Assembly: GCA_009840355.1 (NCBI GenBank)
Contig: VXNZ01000019.1
Coordinates: 64,101-128,100 of the forward strand
Direction: 5' to 3'
DNA: 64,000 nucleotides
Source: Chloroflexota bacterium
Lineage (GTDB): Bacteria; Chloroflexota; Dehalococcoidia; Lucifugimonadales; JADFKI01
In this document: positions 26,619-36,628 of the stretch, one piece after another
How positions within the stretch are numbered: position 1 is the first letter of the stretch
Layout of the letters: every line of letters starts with the position of its first letter
Made by a program: the position numbers and the translations under genes
The notes under the pieces: generated by a model
Told to the model about the DNA's origin: nothing
Database searches by the model: none
What the model saw: only the letters and a program-made list of their open reading frames with translations

Positions 26619-28172
26619 TCACGCTTGCCAGACCAATTCCCCACCGATAATCGTCATAGTTGCCCGCACATCCAACAGCCGCTCAGAAGCAATCCTAGTC
26701 GGATCAGCATCCAGCAGCACTAGATCAGCGCGCTTACCCGGCGCTATCGTGCCTACCTCATCCTCGCGGTATATCGCGTATGCTGCCTTGTTGGTATGCA
26801 TCTCAAGCGCCTGAGCTACGGTAACACTTTCGCCAACGTTCAATTCAGCGCCGGAGTCTGTTTCGCGCGTGATTGCCGCGTGCATAGACATCAGCGGGCT
26901 TGGCACACTCACCGGGGCATCGGATGATGCCGCGAGCACGATGCCGCTCTCGGCAAGCATCCGAAAACGATAGAGCCATCGTGCATCTTCACCGAATTCG
27001 CTGAGGTAGCGCGCGCCGCTGTCCCGCACGAAACTTGGCTGGGACACGACGACCGGCTTAGCGCGAAGCAATGCGTCCATCGCCTCAGGCGGACATTCAG
27101 ACGCATGCTCAATCCGGTCTCGCAGCCCGGGGATGCGTGATGCCATGAGCGCAGTTGACGCGGCAAGCACGGCTTCCTTTTCAATGGCATGTATCGCCAC
27201 GGGAGAGCAGTGTCGGTGCGCCAAATCGATGCGATGGCGCAATTCGTCGGGACTCGGGTGCAACCGGCCGCTAGTGCTGCTGGTGAGTATGATTTTGGCG
27301 TGCCCTATTGTAGCAACACTGTCGCCGTAGCCGAAATGCAGACCCTCGTCAGCAAATTCATCAAGATTTGCGGCGCCGGGCATTACGGTCAGGGATGGCG
27401 TGATCAAGCCGTCGCATTTCAGGCGGCGCAGCAGCTTCCACCTGTCCGGCGAGTTTGACACTGTCGCATCTGCGATCGAAGTGATGCCCTGCGATAGGAA
27501 TTGCCGATTTGCTTGCGCCATGCCATCGCGCAGTTCGCCCTCGCTCATCGGTGGAATCCGGACGTCAAGCCATTCATCCATATCTAGGAGTAAGCCATTT
27601 GGCTCGGCGGATATTAAGTCGCGCGCCATCGTGCCGCCGGGTGGCTCTTCGGTGGCAATATCAATGCCCACGCGCTCAAGCGCGATGCTGTTCAGCACGC
27701 AGGCATGCCCGGAGCGATGATTCAGGCGAACGGGGTTAAACGGTGCGGCGCGATCCAATTCCCAGCGTGTCGGATGGCGTTTCTCGCGCAAGTCAAACTC
27801 GCTGTAACCTGTGCCGCGAATCCACTCACCACGCGGTGTGCTGTCCGCGCGCCGCCGTATCTGACTAAGAATGTCGTCGATTTCGGAAGTGGAAGCAGAC
27901 GAGCAATCCACCGCGAGCAGGCTTGCGGCATACGCCAGCAGGTGGCAGTGCGCGTCGATAAAGCCGGGAATTAGCGTCTGACCGCCGCAATCTATAATAT
28001 TCGCAGATACGCGAACTGACGACGGCAGTCTATCACTGTCACCAACCCAAGCAATTCGACCGCCGGAGACGACAACTGCATTGGCGCGAGGATGCGCAGC
28101 GTCAAGCGCAATGACATTTGCGTTAAGCAGAACTAAGTCCGCCCAGTTCGCTGTGTCGCGATTCGCTTGCAT
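26619..28172 (-). CDS. Amidohydrolase of the YtcJ type
   Basis: A 517-residue amidohydrolase-family-3 protein. The N-terminal beta domain reads ADLVLLNANVIALD, then the first metal motif IPGFIDAHCHLLAY, the LNHRSGHACVLNSIALERVGI segment, the second His region IAIHAIEKEAVLAA/RIEHASECPPEA, and the final Asp in LAASSDAPVSVPSPL. YtcJ-like enzymes hydrolyse N-acyl or N-formimidoyl compounds; the true substrate here is not known. No signal peptide. The next upstream gene on the same strand encodes a NIPSNAP protein. Confidence 0.88.
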   Translation of the reverse strand: MQANRDTANWADLVLLNANVIALDAAHPRANAVVVSGGRIAWVGDSDRLPSSVRVSANIIDCGGQTLIPGFIDAHCHLLAYAASLLAVDCSSASTSEIDDILSQIRRRADSTPRGEWIRGTGYSEFDLREKRHPTRWELDRAAPFNPVRLNHRSGHACVLNSIALERVGIDIATEEPPGGTMARDLISAEPNGLLLDMDEWLDVRIPPMSEGELRDGMAQANRQFLSQGITSIADATVSNSPDRWKLLRRLKCDGLITPSLTVMPGAANLDEFADEGLHFGYGDSVATIGHAKIILTSSTSGRLHPSPDELRHRIDLAHRHCSPVAIHAIEKEAVLAASTALMASRIPGLRDRIEHASECPPEAMDALLRAKPVVVSQPSFVRDSGARYLSEFGEDARWLYRFRMLAESGIVLAASSDAPVSVPSPLMSMHAAITRETDSGAELNVGESVTVAQALEMHTNKAAYAIYREDEVGTIAPGKRADLVLLDADPTRIASERLLDVRATMTIIGGELVWQA

Positions 28173-28213
28173 GTCGCTCTAGCCGCGCAGTTTCTGATGC
28201 GAAAGCGTATTCG

Positions 28214-28534
28214 CTACTGGATTACGGACATCGGCGTGGACTCGATGCGGCGGACGACAATCTTGTCGCGGACCATCATGTCCGGGATGGCGGGCGCGAT
28301 CTCGTTCTTCCAGGTGTCGCTGTCGTACACGGCTTCGTAAAGGCGCTCGCGCTCTTCCTCGCTGGCGAATCGGCGCACCCAGATGTAGAGGTCGTCCTCT
28401 TCCTCGCCGACGAAACTGCCAACGATCACCATGCCTTTGCCGGTCTGGAACGGGATGATCGTCTCTTCCATAAAGCGCACCCAGTTCTCGCGCTGGCCCG
28501 GCTTCGTCCTGTACTCTCTAAGCTCAAAGAACAT
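28214..28534 (-). CDS. NIPSNAP family protein
   Basis: A 106-residue single NIPSNAP (dimeric alpha-beta barrel) domain: MFFELREYRTKPGQRENWVR, VIVGSFVGEEEDDLYIWVRRF and YDSDTWKNEI. The family's biochemical role in bacteria is unclear, though they often accompany catabolic enzymes. A second, divergent NIPSNAP gene lies at 62381. Confidence 0.88.
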   Translation of the reverse strand: MFFELREYRTKPGQRENWVRFMEETIIPFQTGKGMVIVGSFVGEEEDDLYIWVRRFASEEERERLYEAVYDSDTWKNEIAPAIPDMMVRDKIVVRRIESTPMSVIQ

Positions 28535-28635
28535 TCTTGTCTCCTCTGCAATGTCTGGTATGCGAGTAATGTATTCGCGCCGCCTGTCTGTGTCAAGTAC
28601 GCGGTAGGTTGCCGGCGCCGATGCAATATAACGGG

Positions 28636-29682
28636 CTATGTGGCGAAGCTGAACACATACAAGCTGGCGATGATATACAGCGCGATGAGCGCCATCGATT
28701 CGTAGGTTACGAACTTGAACGGGCGCGACCTGTTTCGCACCATCAAGCCGAGTATGACCACGCTCGTCATGATGATGGCGAATATCGCCGTCGCTTCATG
28801 AATGGATGATATGGAGGACCACAGCGGCTTGCCCACAAGCGCCAAGTCGTCAATTGTCAGAATGAAGCCCATGTTAAACAGATTGCTGCCTAGCACATTC
28901 GAAATCGCCAACTCGGGCGCGTTGATGCGCAGCGCGGCAATGGACGCGGCAAGCTCCGGCAACGATGTGCTGAATGCGAGGAACTGCGTGCCAACAAAGC
29001 TCGCCTCCCAGTGCATTGCGTGCGCAATGCCCTCACCGGTACGCGCCAGCCATATCGCCGAACCGATTATCACCACCGCCGCAATCAGATATGTCAGGCC
29101 GGCACGCAGCAGACTCTCGGATGCATAGTCTTCTTCTTCTATTTCCGACGCTTCGGAATGCCCGTCAGACAGCGCAACACGATATATCATATACATCGAA
29201 AACAGGAAGAACGCCAGCAGTATTATCGTGATCGGGCTAATGAACCATCCCGCGAGCGCGCCCATCGGGATGCTTTCGTGAAACAGCACGGCGATGATGG
29301 TGATGGATATGGTCACGATGCCCAACGCGCCCACAGTAACCGAAGTCGTGCTCACGCTGTTTAGGATGGGCGTGCCCTTGCCGCGCCAGAACAGGTCAAG
29401 TATGCCGATGATGAACAGATTGAACAGGTTGCTGCCATAGGCGTCTCCCACAGCGAGATCAGGCGCGTCCACCAGCGTGATGGCGCTGACGCCGGTTCCC
29501 AATTCAGGCAGCGAAGTCGCGGTAGCGAGCAGCACCACACCTATGAATGACCGGCCAAGCCCTGTCCGCAGCGCGATGACATCAGCTGATTTCGCAAGGA
29601 AATTGGACGCGAATAGAATCAGGCCTGCGGTGATTAGTAGCTGCACCCACAGCGCAGGGGTTGATTGGGCGAATTCAAGCAA
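28636..29682 (-). CDS. Sodium/calcium exchanger-family protein
   Basis: A 348-residue integral membrane protein of the Ca2+/cation antiporter superfamily. Two inverted alpha-repeat regions are visible: LATATSLPELGTGVSAI near residue 50 and LAFSTSLPELAASIAAL in the second half, each with the ion-binding Glu. About ten membrane helices fit, with a polar cytoplasmic loop between the halves (SDGHSEASEIEEEDYASE). It probably extrudes Ca2+ or a related cation in exchange for Na+ or H+. Confidence 0.9.
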   Translation of the reverse strand: MLEFAQSTPALWVQLLITAGLILFASNFLAKSADVIALRTGLGRSFIGVVLLATATSLPELGTGVSAITLVDAPDLAVGDAYGSNLFNLFIIGILDLFWRGKGTPILNSVSTTSVTVGALGIVTISITIIAVLFHESIPMGALAGWFISPITIILLAFFLFSMYMIYRVALSDGHSEASEIEEEDYASESLLRAGLTYLIAAVVIIGSAIWLARTGEGIAHAMHWEASFVGTQFLAFSTSLPELAASIAALRINAPELAISNVLGSNLFNMGFILTIDDLALVGKPLWSSISSIHEATAIFAIIMTSVVILGLMVRNRSRPFKFVTYESMALIALYIIASLYVFSFAT

Positions 29683-29723
29683 TTGCTTTCCTTTTCATAT
29701 CGTATGATTTGCTTTGCGCAAAG

Positions 29724-29755
29724 AAACGACCCCGTAAAAACATCGGGGTCGTTTT
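29724..29755 (-). terminator. Rho-independent terminator after cysS
   Basis: AAACGACCCCG and CGGGGTCGTTTT form an 11-base stem around TAAAAACAT. The stem is flanked by A on one side and T on the other, so it can work in both directions; the gene ending next to it is cysS on the minus strand. Confidence 0.85.
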
Positions 29756-29780
29756 CGATTCGTTTATCTGCGGTCTAGAT

Positions 29781-31967
29781 TCAACTCTTAGATATGTTGC
29801 ACGCCAGAAGGTCGGCGCGATCGCCCCACCTGTCCAAGAAACGACCGTAGTTCTTCCGGCTCAGCTCGTCGCGCTCTGCCTCGGCGAGCTCCGACCAGAC
29901 GCGGTGTTCGTGCTGGCTGATGGGAAGTTCCTGGTCAGCGACTATTCTATACCCCTGCGCCTTGAATTGGAAACTAAAATCCAAGTCCAAGTTGCGATAG
30001 AAGCGGAATGTCTGGCGCGGCAGCCCGACATCTTGCAGTCGCTGCCGCCTGAACGCGAAGCAGTACGCCTGCATTGCGTCCATATCACCGCTCTCACCTT
30101 CGCCGTCGTGGAAGTGATGCAAGTCGTCCGTGCGCAGCCCGAACGGTCCGATTACACCGACGGTATCATCTTCAAGCGCCTGCTCTATCGGCCCGAAAAT
30201 ATCTCCCGTAACTTCAACGCTGGTATCCAGCATGACCACCGTTCTGCCAACGCACTGCTTGAGCAAAATCCGCTTCGCCGAACCTTCACCCAGCGGATGA
30301 TCGACATGGATGACGCGCAGTCGGTCGTTGTCGGTCGCCTCTTCTTCCAGCCATTCGTCCGTGCCATCGTTGGAGCCGTTGTCCACGACGACGACTTCGG
30401 CGTCACGGTCGCCCAGCCATTTGAAGGCGCTGCGAACCAACCGCTGCACATCGCCCAGGTAGTTGCATGCGACAATGCCTATTGAAATGTCAGCGCCGTC
30501 AGGGTGGTCAAGCAGCGACGATACTTCTGCCTCTGATGAGAATGTATGCCAGCGTTCCTGCCGCATCTCCCATTCCGTCTTCGGGCGCACGAGAGTCGCA
30601 ACGCCACTGTCCTGCACGACGAATCCGGAATCCGCGAGACTCGCGCGAATGGAGTCGGCGCGAGCGTAGTCCTGCCTGACACGATGCTGTGAGCGATGCG
30701 AAATCTCGCTTGATACGCTGCCGGGCACCGAGTATTCGTCGAAAACACTGTTGAGGCTCAGCCCGAGCACCCTGTCGAAGTATGCCAGGATTTCTAGCTT
30801 TTCCGCCGGGCTGACATCCGAGTGCGCCAATTCCCAAGTCAGCGCGAGTGCGCCCGGCATGTTGAGATTGTCATCGACAAGCGCCTTGAAGCGTTCCTGC
30901 CATTGCGAGACTACATCGGCATCTGTCGCGCTGCCGTTCGCAAGCATACTCCACCGCCAGACCATGTTTCGCAGCCGCAGCAACGCGCGCTGAGACGCCT
31001 TCAGTGATGTGAATGTGAAGTTCAATCGCCTGTCGTACTGCGCCGTCAGGCAAAGGTATCGGAACGCCAGAGGGTCGATGCCTTGAGCCTCGATGTCCGA
31101 CAGGATGAACGAATTGCCCATGGACTTCGCCATTTTCACGCCGTCCGCGAGCAGGTGCTGCCCGTGCGTCCAAATGTTTACCACCTGTTCGCCGGTGTAG
31201 CCTTCGCTCTGCGCAATCTCGCCTTCGTGGTGCGGGAAGATGTTGTCCACGCCGCCGGTGTGAATGTCGATTCGTGGACCCAAGTACTTGATGGACATAG
31301 CCGAACATTCGATATGCCAGCCTGGGAAGCCTTCACCCCACTTGCTGGGCCATTTCAAGTCCCTGCCCGGCTCAGCAGCCTTCCACAGCGTAAAGTCGCG
31401 TGGGTCGCGCTTCAGAGGGTCTGCTTCAACGCGCACGGCTTCCAGCAGTTCCGCCTCCGCGATGTTGCCGGACAGCTTGCCGTAATCGGCGAACTTTGCC
31501 ACTTCGTAGTACACATTGCCATGCACTGCATACGCGAGCCCGCGTTCCACAAGGCGCTCGGTGATTTCGAGCATCTCCGCCACGTGATCAGTCGCTTTCG
31601 GGAACTCTTTCGCGGGAATGATATTTAGTTTCTGCTCGTCGTTGAGGAAACGGTCGGTGTAGAACTGCGCAATCTGCGCGGGCGTCTTGCCCTCGGCTCT
31701 CGCCGCCGCTATCACCTTGTCACCGCCCTGTTCGAGCACTTCTTGGCGCATATGCCCCACATCGGTGATGTTCTTGATGTGCAGCACATTCAGGTCGTTC
31801 AGTTCAAGCGCCCTGCGAATCCAGTCCGCCATCAGATACGACCTAAGATTGCCAATGTGCGCGTCACGGTAAACCGTCGGCCCACATGTGTACATCTTGA
31901 CCACGCCCGGTTCAATCGGGCGGACTTCCTCGATTCGCTTGGACAGAGTGTTGTTTAGCCTTAACAC
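29781..31967 (-). CDS. cysS: Cysteinyl-tRNA synthetase fused to a family 2 glycosyltransferase domain
   Basis: A 728-residue protein in one uninterrupted frame. Residues 1 to about 470 are a complete CysRS: zinc Cys in [14 protein letters not shown] at about 38, GWHIECSAM and [12 protein letters not shown] for the remaining zinc ligands, KMAKS at 278-282, and the C-terminal helical bundle ending [14 protein letters not shown]. From about 488 to the end is a GT-A glycosyltransferase: [35 protein letters not shown] in the DxD position and [17 protein letters not shown]. Start: the GTG at 31967 has GGGGAGC upstream; an ATG 19 codons earlier is less likely. The fusion of a charging enzyme with a sugar transferase is unexpected. 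It looks genuine because no stop or frameshift separates the parts. Confidence 0.92.
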   Translation of the reverse strand: MLRLNNTLSKRIEEVRPIEPGVVKMYTCGPTVYRDAHIGNLRSYLMADWIRRALELNDLNVLHIKNITDVGHMRQEVLEQGGDKVIAAARAEGKTPAQIAQFYTDRFLNDEQKLNIIPAKEFPKATDHVAEMLEITERLVERGLAYAVHGNVYYEVAKFADYGKLSGNIAEAELLEAVRVEADPLKRDPRDFTLWKAAEPGRDLKWPSKWGEGFPGWHIECSAMSIKYLGPRIDIHTGGVDNIFPHHEGEIAQSEGYTGEQVVNIWTHGQHLLADGVKMAKSMGNSFILSDIEAQGIDPLAFRYLCLTAQYDRRLNFTFTSLKASQRALLRLRNMVWRWSMLANGSATDADVVSQWQERFKALVDDNLNMPGALALTWELAHSDVSPAEKLEILAYFDRVLGLSLNSVFDEYSVPGSVSSEISHRSQHRVRQDYARADSIRASLADSGFVVQDSGVATLVRPKTEWEMRQERWHTFSSEAEVSSLLDHPDGADISIGIVACNYLGDVQRLVRSAFKWLGDRDAEVVVVDNGSNDGTDEWLEEEATDNDRLRVIHVDHPLGEGSAKRILLKQCVGRTVVMLDTSVEVTGDIFGPIEQALEDDTVGVIGPFGLRTDDLHHFHDGEGESGDMDAMQAYCFAFRRQRLQDVGLPRQTFRFYRNLDLDFSFQFKAQGYRIVADQELPISQHEHRVWSELAEAERDELSRKNYGRFLDRWGDRADLLACNISKS

Positions 31968-32126
31968 TTCCCTGCTCCCCGTCTTCTTGCAATTTGCTGT
32001 GCAATGGTGCAATGGATTGTACATCGGACATTGCCGATTGTCTAACTGCTTTCCAGTCCTGCCGCGTAAACGTTCAAATGATGTGTAGCAATTATGGGGA
32101 AGTCCGACTTCACTAGGATACGCTGT

Positions 32127-32170
32127 CAGACAGTCCCTTCCCCGTAACTGGGAAAGGCCAGGATGATGAC
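32127..32170. repeat. Short hairpin repeat, copy 6
   Basis: CAGTCCCTTCCCCGTAACTG then GGAAAGGCCAGGATG is a near-consensus copy between cysS and pyk. Confidence 0.6.
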
Positions 32171-32204
32171 GAATGATACACGGATGCGCAATCCCCCAAC
32201 ATCC

Positions 32205-33686
32205 CTACCCGTCTATCGTCAGCGCACGCAGCAAATTCGTGCTGCCTTGCACGCCCATCGGCAGGCCGGCGACGAGAACCACCGTATCGCCGACGCCTAC
32301 ACCGGGAATCCTGCGCGCCTGATCCTGCCCGACACGGAAGAAATCCTCGCCGGATGACAGCGGCGTGCAGATTGTCGGAATAGTGCCCCAGTAGAGCGTC
32401 AGTCGATTGCGCACTTCCTCGTATGGCGTCAGGGCAAGTATTGGCGACTTCGGTCGATACTTGGATACCCTGCCCGCCGTGCTGCCGCTTTCCGTGAACG
32501 CCAGAATCAGCGCAGTGTCAAGCTGATGCGCGAGTCGCACTGCCGTGAAGCTTATCGCGTCGTCCGTGCGCTGCTGCTCGGTTTCCTGAGACTTTGACTG
32601 GAGGATGTCATCGTAGCGCAGCGCCTGCTCTGTTTCCAACGCCGTCTGCGCCATGGAATGCACGGCATCGACCGGATACCAGCCGGTCGCAGTCTCCCCG
32701 GAGAGCATCACGGCGTCCGTGCCGTCGTAGATGGCGTTGGCGACATCGCTCACTTCGGCGCGCGTCGGCATCTGCGAGCGTACCATTGACTCCATCATCT
32801 GCGTCGCGGTGATGACGGGCTTACCGGCGGCATTGCACCGCGCTATCAGATTTTTCTGAATGACCGGGATACGGTACAGCGGCACATGCACACCCATATC
32901 GCCGCGCGCAACCATGATGGAATCGCTCGCATCGAGTATTTCGTCGAAGTTCGCCAGCGCCTCGGTCGTCTCCACCTTGGAAATGATGAGTGGGTTAGCG
33001 CCGTTCTCGCTCAGTATGTCGCGCGCCTTCTGCACATCTTCCGCGCTGTTGACCATCGATACCGCCACGAAGTCGGACTTGACACGCGCGGCGAACAGCA
33101 AGTCTTGCTGCGCGTCTTCATCCGGGAACGGCTGAGTCGGCGCTTTGCCCGGAGTGGTTACGCCACGCCCCGGCGTCAGTCGCCCGCCGACCACAACCTT
33201 GCAATGCACTTCCGTGCCTTCAATGCGCGATACTGACAATCGCACCAACCCATCGTCAACAAGAATCATGCCATTTAGAATCGCGTCGCGGTGAATACCG
33301 GGCGGTGAAACGGATACTACAGTTCGGTCGCCCACGATGTCGCGGCTAGTCAGTGTAAAGTCGTCGCCTTCTTGCAGTGCGAACTCGCCCGGTGAGGTAG
33401 GACCGGTACGATACTTGCGTCCGCGCACATCGACCATTATCCCCACGGGCGTGTCAAAGCGACGCGACACGCGCCGGACACGCTCGATGACCGTGGCGTG
33501 GTCGTCCTTGCCGCCGTGCGACATGTTCAGGCGCGCGATGTTCATGCCCACCCTGACTAGGCTCTCTATCGTCGCCTCCGACAGGATGGTGTTGGAGAAT
33601 CCCTCTTCACCCGGCTTCGGCTCTAATGCCAGCGTGCAGACGATCTTCGTTTTTCGCAATTTTCTGCCCATATCGGTTGAGAGCAT
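32205..33686 (-). CDS. pyk: Pyruvate kinase
   Basis: A 493-residue pyruvate kinase, forming pyruvate and ATP from phosphoenolpyruvate and ADP. The N-terminal RKTKIVCTL, the NIARLNMSHG active-site Arg/Asn segment, MVDVRGRKYRTG, ISKVETTEALANFDEI with the catalytic Lys, MVARGDMGVHVPL, VITATQMMESM and SGETATGWYP are all seen. Length and a C-terminal allosteric domain are normal. The ATG at 33686 has GAGG eight bases upstream and fits a promoter at 33742-33770; an earlier frame start at 33737 lies at the predicted transcription start and is rejected. Confidence 0.96.
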   Translation of the reverse strand: MLSTDMGRKLRKTKIVCTLALEPKPGEEGFSNTILSEATIESLVRVGMNIARLNMSHGGKDDHATVIERVRRVSRRFDTPVGIMVDVRGRKYRTGPTSPGEFALQEGDDFTLTSRDIVGDRTVVSVSPPGIHRDAILNGMILVDDGLVRLSVSRIEGTEVHCKVVVGGRLTPGRGVTTPGKAPTQPFPDEDAQQDLLFAARVKSDFVAVSMVNSAEDVQKARDILSENGANPLIISKVETTEALANFDEILDASDSIMVARGDMGVHVPLYRIPVIQKNLIARCNAAGKPVITATQMMESMVRSQMPTRAEVSDVANAIYDGTDAVMLSGETATGWYPVDAVHSMAQTALETEQALRYDDILQSKSQETEQQRTDDAISFTAVRLAHQLDTALILAFTESGSTAGRVSKYRPKSPILALTPYEEVRNRLTLYWGTIPTICTPLSSGEDFFRVGQDQARRIPGVGVGDTVVLVAGLPMGVQGSTNLLRALTIDG

Positions 33687-33741
33687 AGCGTAATCCTCAA
33701 TAGTATTTGCGTGATTTGTGGAAATTGGCGTCCACATGCGC

Positions 33742-33770
33742 AGAATACCAATTTCCTACCAGAATGTTAA
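33742..33770 (-). promoter_or_regulatory. Probable pyk promoter
   Basis: On the minus strand TTAACA and TATTCT are separated by 17 bases. Transcription would start near 33735, leaving a 50-base leader before the pyk ATG. Confidence 0.5.
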
Positions 33771-33900
33771 ACACGAATAGGCATTTGCACAAGTCAAACA
33801 AGAAATCCTGAAATCTGAACCTTACAAGCCTATAAGGACTAACGCACGTGGACATATATTAGATTTAGAAAACGAGACGCGATTATGCCAGAGATATGGC

Positions 33901-34638
33901 ATGTCGGCTTGGCAGGTGAAATTGTCGCTTCACGAACTATTCGACCTTCAGGAAATCGACCTCGCTAGGGCGGAAAAGCAAGAGACGCTCGACAAAGTTC
34001 GCGCTGAACTCGCCGACGATGCTCGTCTGCGGCAGGCACAGCAGCGCTTGGCGCAGCTCGAATCAGAGTACACAACCCAAAGTGCGCTAAGACGAGACGC
34101 CGAGCTAGTGGTCGAGCAGATCGAAACTCGCGAAGAAGGCGTACAGAATCGTTTGTACGGCGGTATGGTAACCAACCCGCGCGAACTCGAGGCGCTGCAG
34201 GAAGAGCAGGCGATTTTGCGCACGCAGAAGGCAGAGGCAGAGGATGTGCTGCTCGAACGCATGGTAACGACGGAAGAGCTTCAGGACGCGCTGTCAAGGT
34301 TTCGCGAAGGCGTCGCAGCGCTCGAAGCACGCCGGACGCAGCGCCTGCCAATGCTGCAAGAGCAAGAGCTGACACTGAGCGCCGAAATCGAAGAACTTGA
34401 AAGCAGACGCGCCGCGATGTTACCGCAATTCCCGCCGCGGATACTGTCCACATACGAAACGCTGCGGGCAAACCGAGGCGGGCAAGCCGTGAGCATGGTC
34501 GAATCCGCCAGAGGACGTGAGATCTGCGGCGGATGCAGAGTCGCGCTGCCACGCTCCGATGTGCAGCGTCTCCGCAGCGGCGAGGCGCTAGTCCAGTGCA
34601 ACAACTGCCGCCGCATACTCGTTCCCGCCTTGCCCTGA
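33901..34638 (+). CDS. Coiled-coil C4 zinc-ribbon protein (DUF164-like)
   Basis: A 245-residue protein with a long N-terminal coiled coil (to about residue 180, rich in Glu, Arg, Gln and Leu) and a C-terminal zinc ribbon: CGGC at 209-212 and CNNC at 233-236. NRLYGGMVTNPRELEALQEE is the conserved family segment. Such proteins are widespread in bacteria and are thought to bind nucleic acid or protein partners; the exact job is not established. The recombinase-like gene follows 50 bases later in the same direction, so the two may be co-transcribed. Confidence 0.88.
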   Translation: MSAWQVKLSLHELFDLQEIDLARAEKQETLDKVRAELADDARLRQAQQRLAQLESEYTTQSALRRDAELVVEQIETREEGVQNRLYGGMVTNPRELEALQEEQAILRTQKAEAEDVLLERMVTTEELQDALSRFREGVAALEARRTQRLPMLQEQELTLSAEIEELESRRAAMLPQFPPRILSTYETLRANRGGQAVSMVESARGREICGGCRVALPRSDVQRLRSGEALVQCNNCRRILVPALP

Positions 34639-34688
34639 CAATAGACCCACATTCGCCACTGACGCGATGAAATGAAGATGAGAACGCA

Positions 34689-36185
34689 ATGCGCGCAATT
34701 GGATATTACAGAACGACAAACGGCGAGGAAGAAGACCACGCAGAACGGCTGCGAAAGCGCTTCAAAGACTACTGCGAGCGCTATCTGCACCAGCAAGCCG
34801 CTATTTTCTCCGACGAGATTGGCAGCAACGAAACCGTCAAATTCGCTGAGGGTGGCGATGGTCTGAATGCCGATTTGCCTGACACCGGCGAGGGCGTTCA
34901 TGTCAATGGCAGCATCCACGCCAATGGCAACAGCCACGCGCCCGTCAATGCACACGATAATGCATACACGAATGGCAACAGACCGCATGCCAAACCATTC
35001 CCCGAATTCTCACGCATGCTGGACTATATAATTTCGTCCGGCAACACCTATTTAGTCGTCGTGCCGGACACGATGCACCTAGGCGCGGATGTAGAGGAAG
35101 TGGTGCGCAGCATCATCGAAATCGAAGCAACCGGCTGCAAAGTCATCTGTGAAGACGAAGACCTGCCCGACCCGCTGCAGAATGCGCTCGCATCGCTCAG
35201 CAGCGCCGGCGTGTCCAAGACGCGCAGCGAACGAATTAAGGACTCCATGCGCAACCGGGCGCTTCACGGCAAGGTGCTGGGCAAGCCGCCATTCGGCTAT
35301 CGCAACAGCGGCGACGGCACGCTCGAAGTCGTCGAGGAAGAAGCGGTGACCGTCCGACGCATATTCGACAAGTACATCGACGAAGGCTTGGGCTTGCGGC
35401 TCATCGCGCAGCACCTCAACGAGCGAGGCATCAAGACTCGGCGCGGCGGCAACTGGAACATGGTCACCATCCGCGACATCCTGAAAAACCCGACATACAC
35501 CGGCACATACTACCGATTCGGTCTGCGCCTGCCTCGCTCTCACGAAGCGATAATTTCATCTAAGACATACCGCCAAGCACAAGATCAGACGAAGGCGAAG
35601 CGTCCATCAACTCGGACAGTCAATACAGAGCCGTTCTTGCTATCCGGCCTAGCCGAATGCGGATACTGCGGGAACAAGATGATGGGCGTTACACGCAGGC
35701 AGTCGTGGAAGCGCCGCGACGGAAGAAGCTCGCGCGGCATATACCGCTACTATCAATGCCAAGGCCGCAACAATCAGAGCATATGCGGATATCACACTTG
35801 GCGCGTGGGCGTGCTAGAATCCACCGTGCTCGAACAGGTGCGAGGCATTCTCGACGACGCGCACGCCGTGGATACGCAGTCCGCCGACCTTAACCGCGCA
35901 CGCCTGCAAACAATGCTGGACAAACGAGTGAAGAACGCGGAAAGGCGCTTCCTGGTAGGGCTGAAAGGCGCGGCGCGTGGCGAGTTCGGGTTGGGCGCGG
36001 TGCACACCTACCTCAAGCAGCTCGATAACGCGCGCACGAACGCCGCATCTTGGAACCGCGACTGGGATGACAGAGAGACTATCGACAAGTGGGACACGCT
36101 CACCTTCGAAGTCCAGCAGGCGTTCTTATACATGCATATCTCGAAGATAGTCGTGCGCGACGATTCCGCAGAAGTCATTACATAG
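34689..36185 (+). CDS. Large serine recombinase-like protein with a degenerate catalytic domain
   Basis: A 498-residue protein with the layout of a large serine recombinase. Residues 1-160 are resolvase-like, about 180-300 the recombinase domain (GKPPFGYR, LGLRLIAQHLNERGIKTRRGG, DILKNPTYTGTYYR), and 320-370 a zinc ribbon (C324, C327, C357, C366). The active site looks lost. The family signature YxRvS reads YYRTTN, with Thr in place of the nucleophilic Ser, and the segment that should read like DRLxR is VVVPDTMHLGAD, without arginines. A 45-residue Asn/His/Gly-rich insert (HVNGSIHANGNSHAPVNAHD) interrupts the domain. No phage or element genes or att-like repeats were found nearby. It may be a DNA-binding protein of recombinase origin. 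Confidence 0.85.
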   Translation: MRAIGYYRTTNGEEEDHAERLRKRFKDYCERYLHQQAAIFSDEIGSNETVKFAEGGDGLNADLPDTGEGVHVNGSIHANGNSHAPVNAHDNAYTNGNRPHAKPFPEFSRMLDYIISSGNTYLVVVPDTMHLGADVEEVVRSIIEIEATGCKVICEDEDLPDPLQNALASLSSAGVSKTRSERIKDSMRNRALHGKVLGKPPFGYRNSGDGTLEVVEEEAVTVRRIFDKYIDEGLGLRLIAQHLNERGIKTRRGGNWNMVTIRDILKNPTYTGTYYRFGLRLPRSHEAIISSKTYRQAQDQTKAKRPSTRTVNTEPFLLSGLAECGYCGNKMMGVTRRQSWKRRDGRSSRGIYRYYQCQGRNNQSICGYHTWRVGVLESTVLEQVRGILDDAHAVDTQSADLNRARLQTMLDKRVKNAERRFLVGLKGAARGEFGLGAVHTYLKQLDNARTNAASWNRDWDDRETIDKWDTLTFEVQQAFLYMHISKIVVRDDSAEVIT

Positions 36186-36253
36186 CGCAGGATGCTACTG
36201 CTCTCACTGATTCACATCCAAACGCTGCTGCCGTAAGTGCTACAATGGTATGC

Positions 36254-36618
36254 GCCAAGGAGGCTGGGCGACCGCTGTTTCGTCAATAGGCGAAAGAGAG
36301 GAAAGTCCGAGCTCCACCGGGCAGGATGCCCGCTAACGGCGGGGCGGGGCAACCCGACGGACAGTGCCACAGAAACATACCGCCCAGGTGAATCACTTGG
36401 GTAAGGGTGAAAAGGTGCGGTAAGAGCGCACCGCCGCGCTGGTAACATCGCGGGCTAGGCAAACCCCATTCGGAGCAAGGCCTAATAGGGGGATACGGAC
36501 GCCCGGTCCCTCCCCGGGATGGCCGCAAGACCGCGACGGCAACGGCGCGGCTAGATGGATGGTCGCCGCCTGCGCAAAGAGCGCAGGACACAGAACTCGG
36601 CTTACAGGCTTCCTTGGC
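36254..36618 (+). ncRNA. rnpB: RNase P RNA, class A
   Basis: The RNA subunit of RNase P, which trims the 5' ends of pre-tRNAs. P1 is formed by GCCAAGGAGGC (36254-36264) and GCTTCCTTGGC (36608-36618), with one G-U pair. The universally conserved GAGGAAAGTCCGAGCTCC is at about 36299, the ACAGAAACATACCGCC region follows, and the 3' conserved CAGAACTCGGCTTACAGG closes it. TACAAT at 36241-36246 is a good -10 box seven bases before the 5' end. The total of about 365 bases is normal for type A. Confidence 0.97.
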
Positions 36619-36628
36619 ATCGCTCAAC

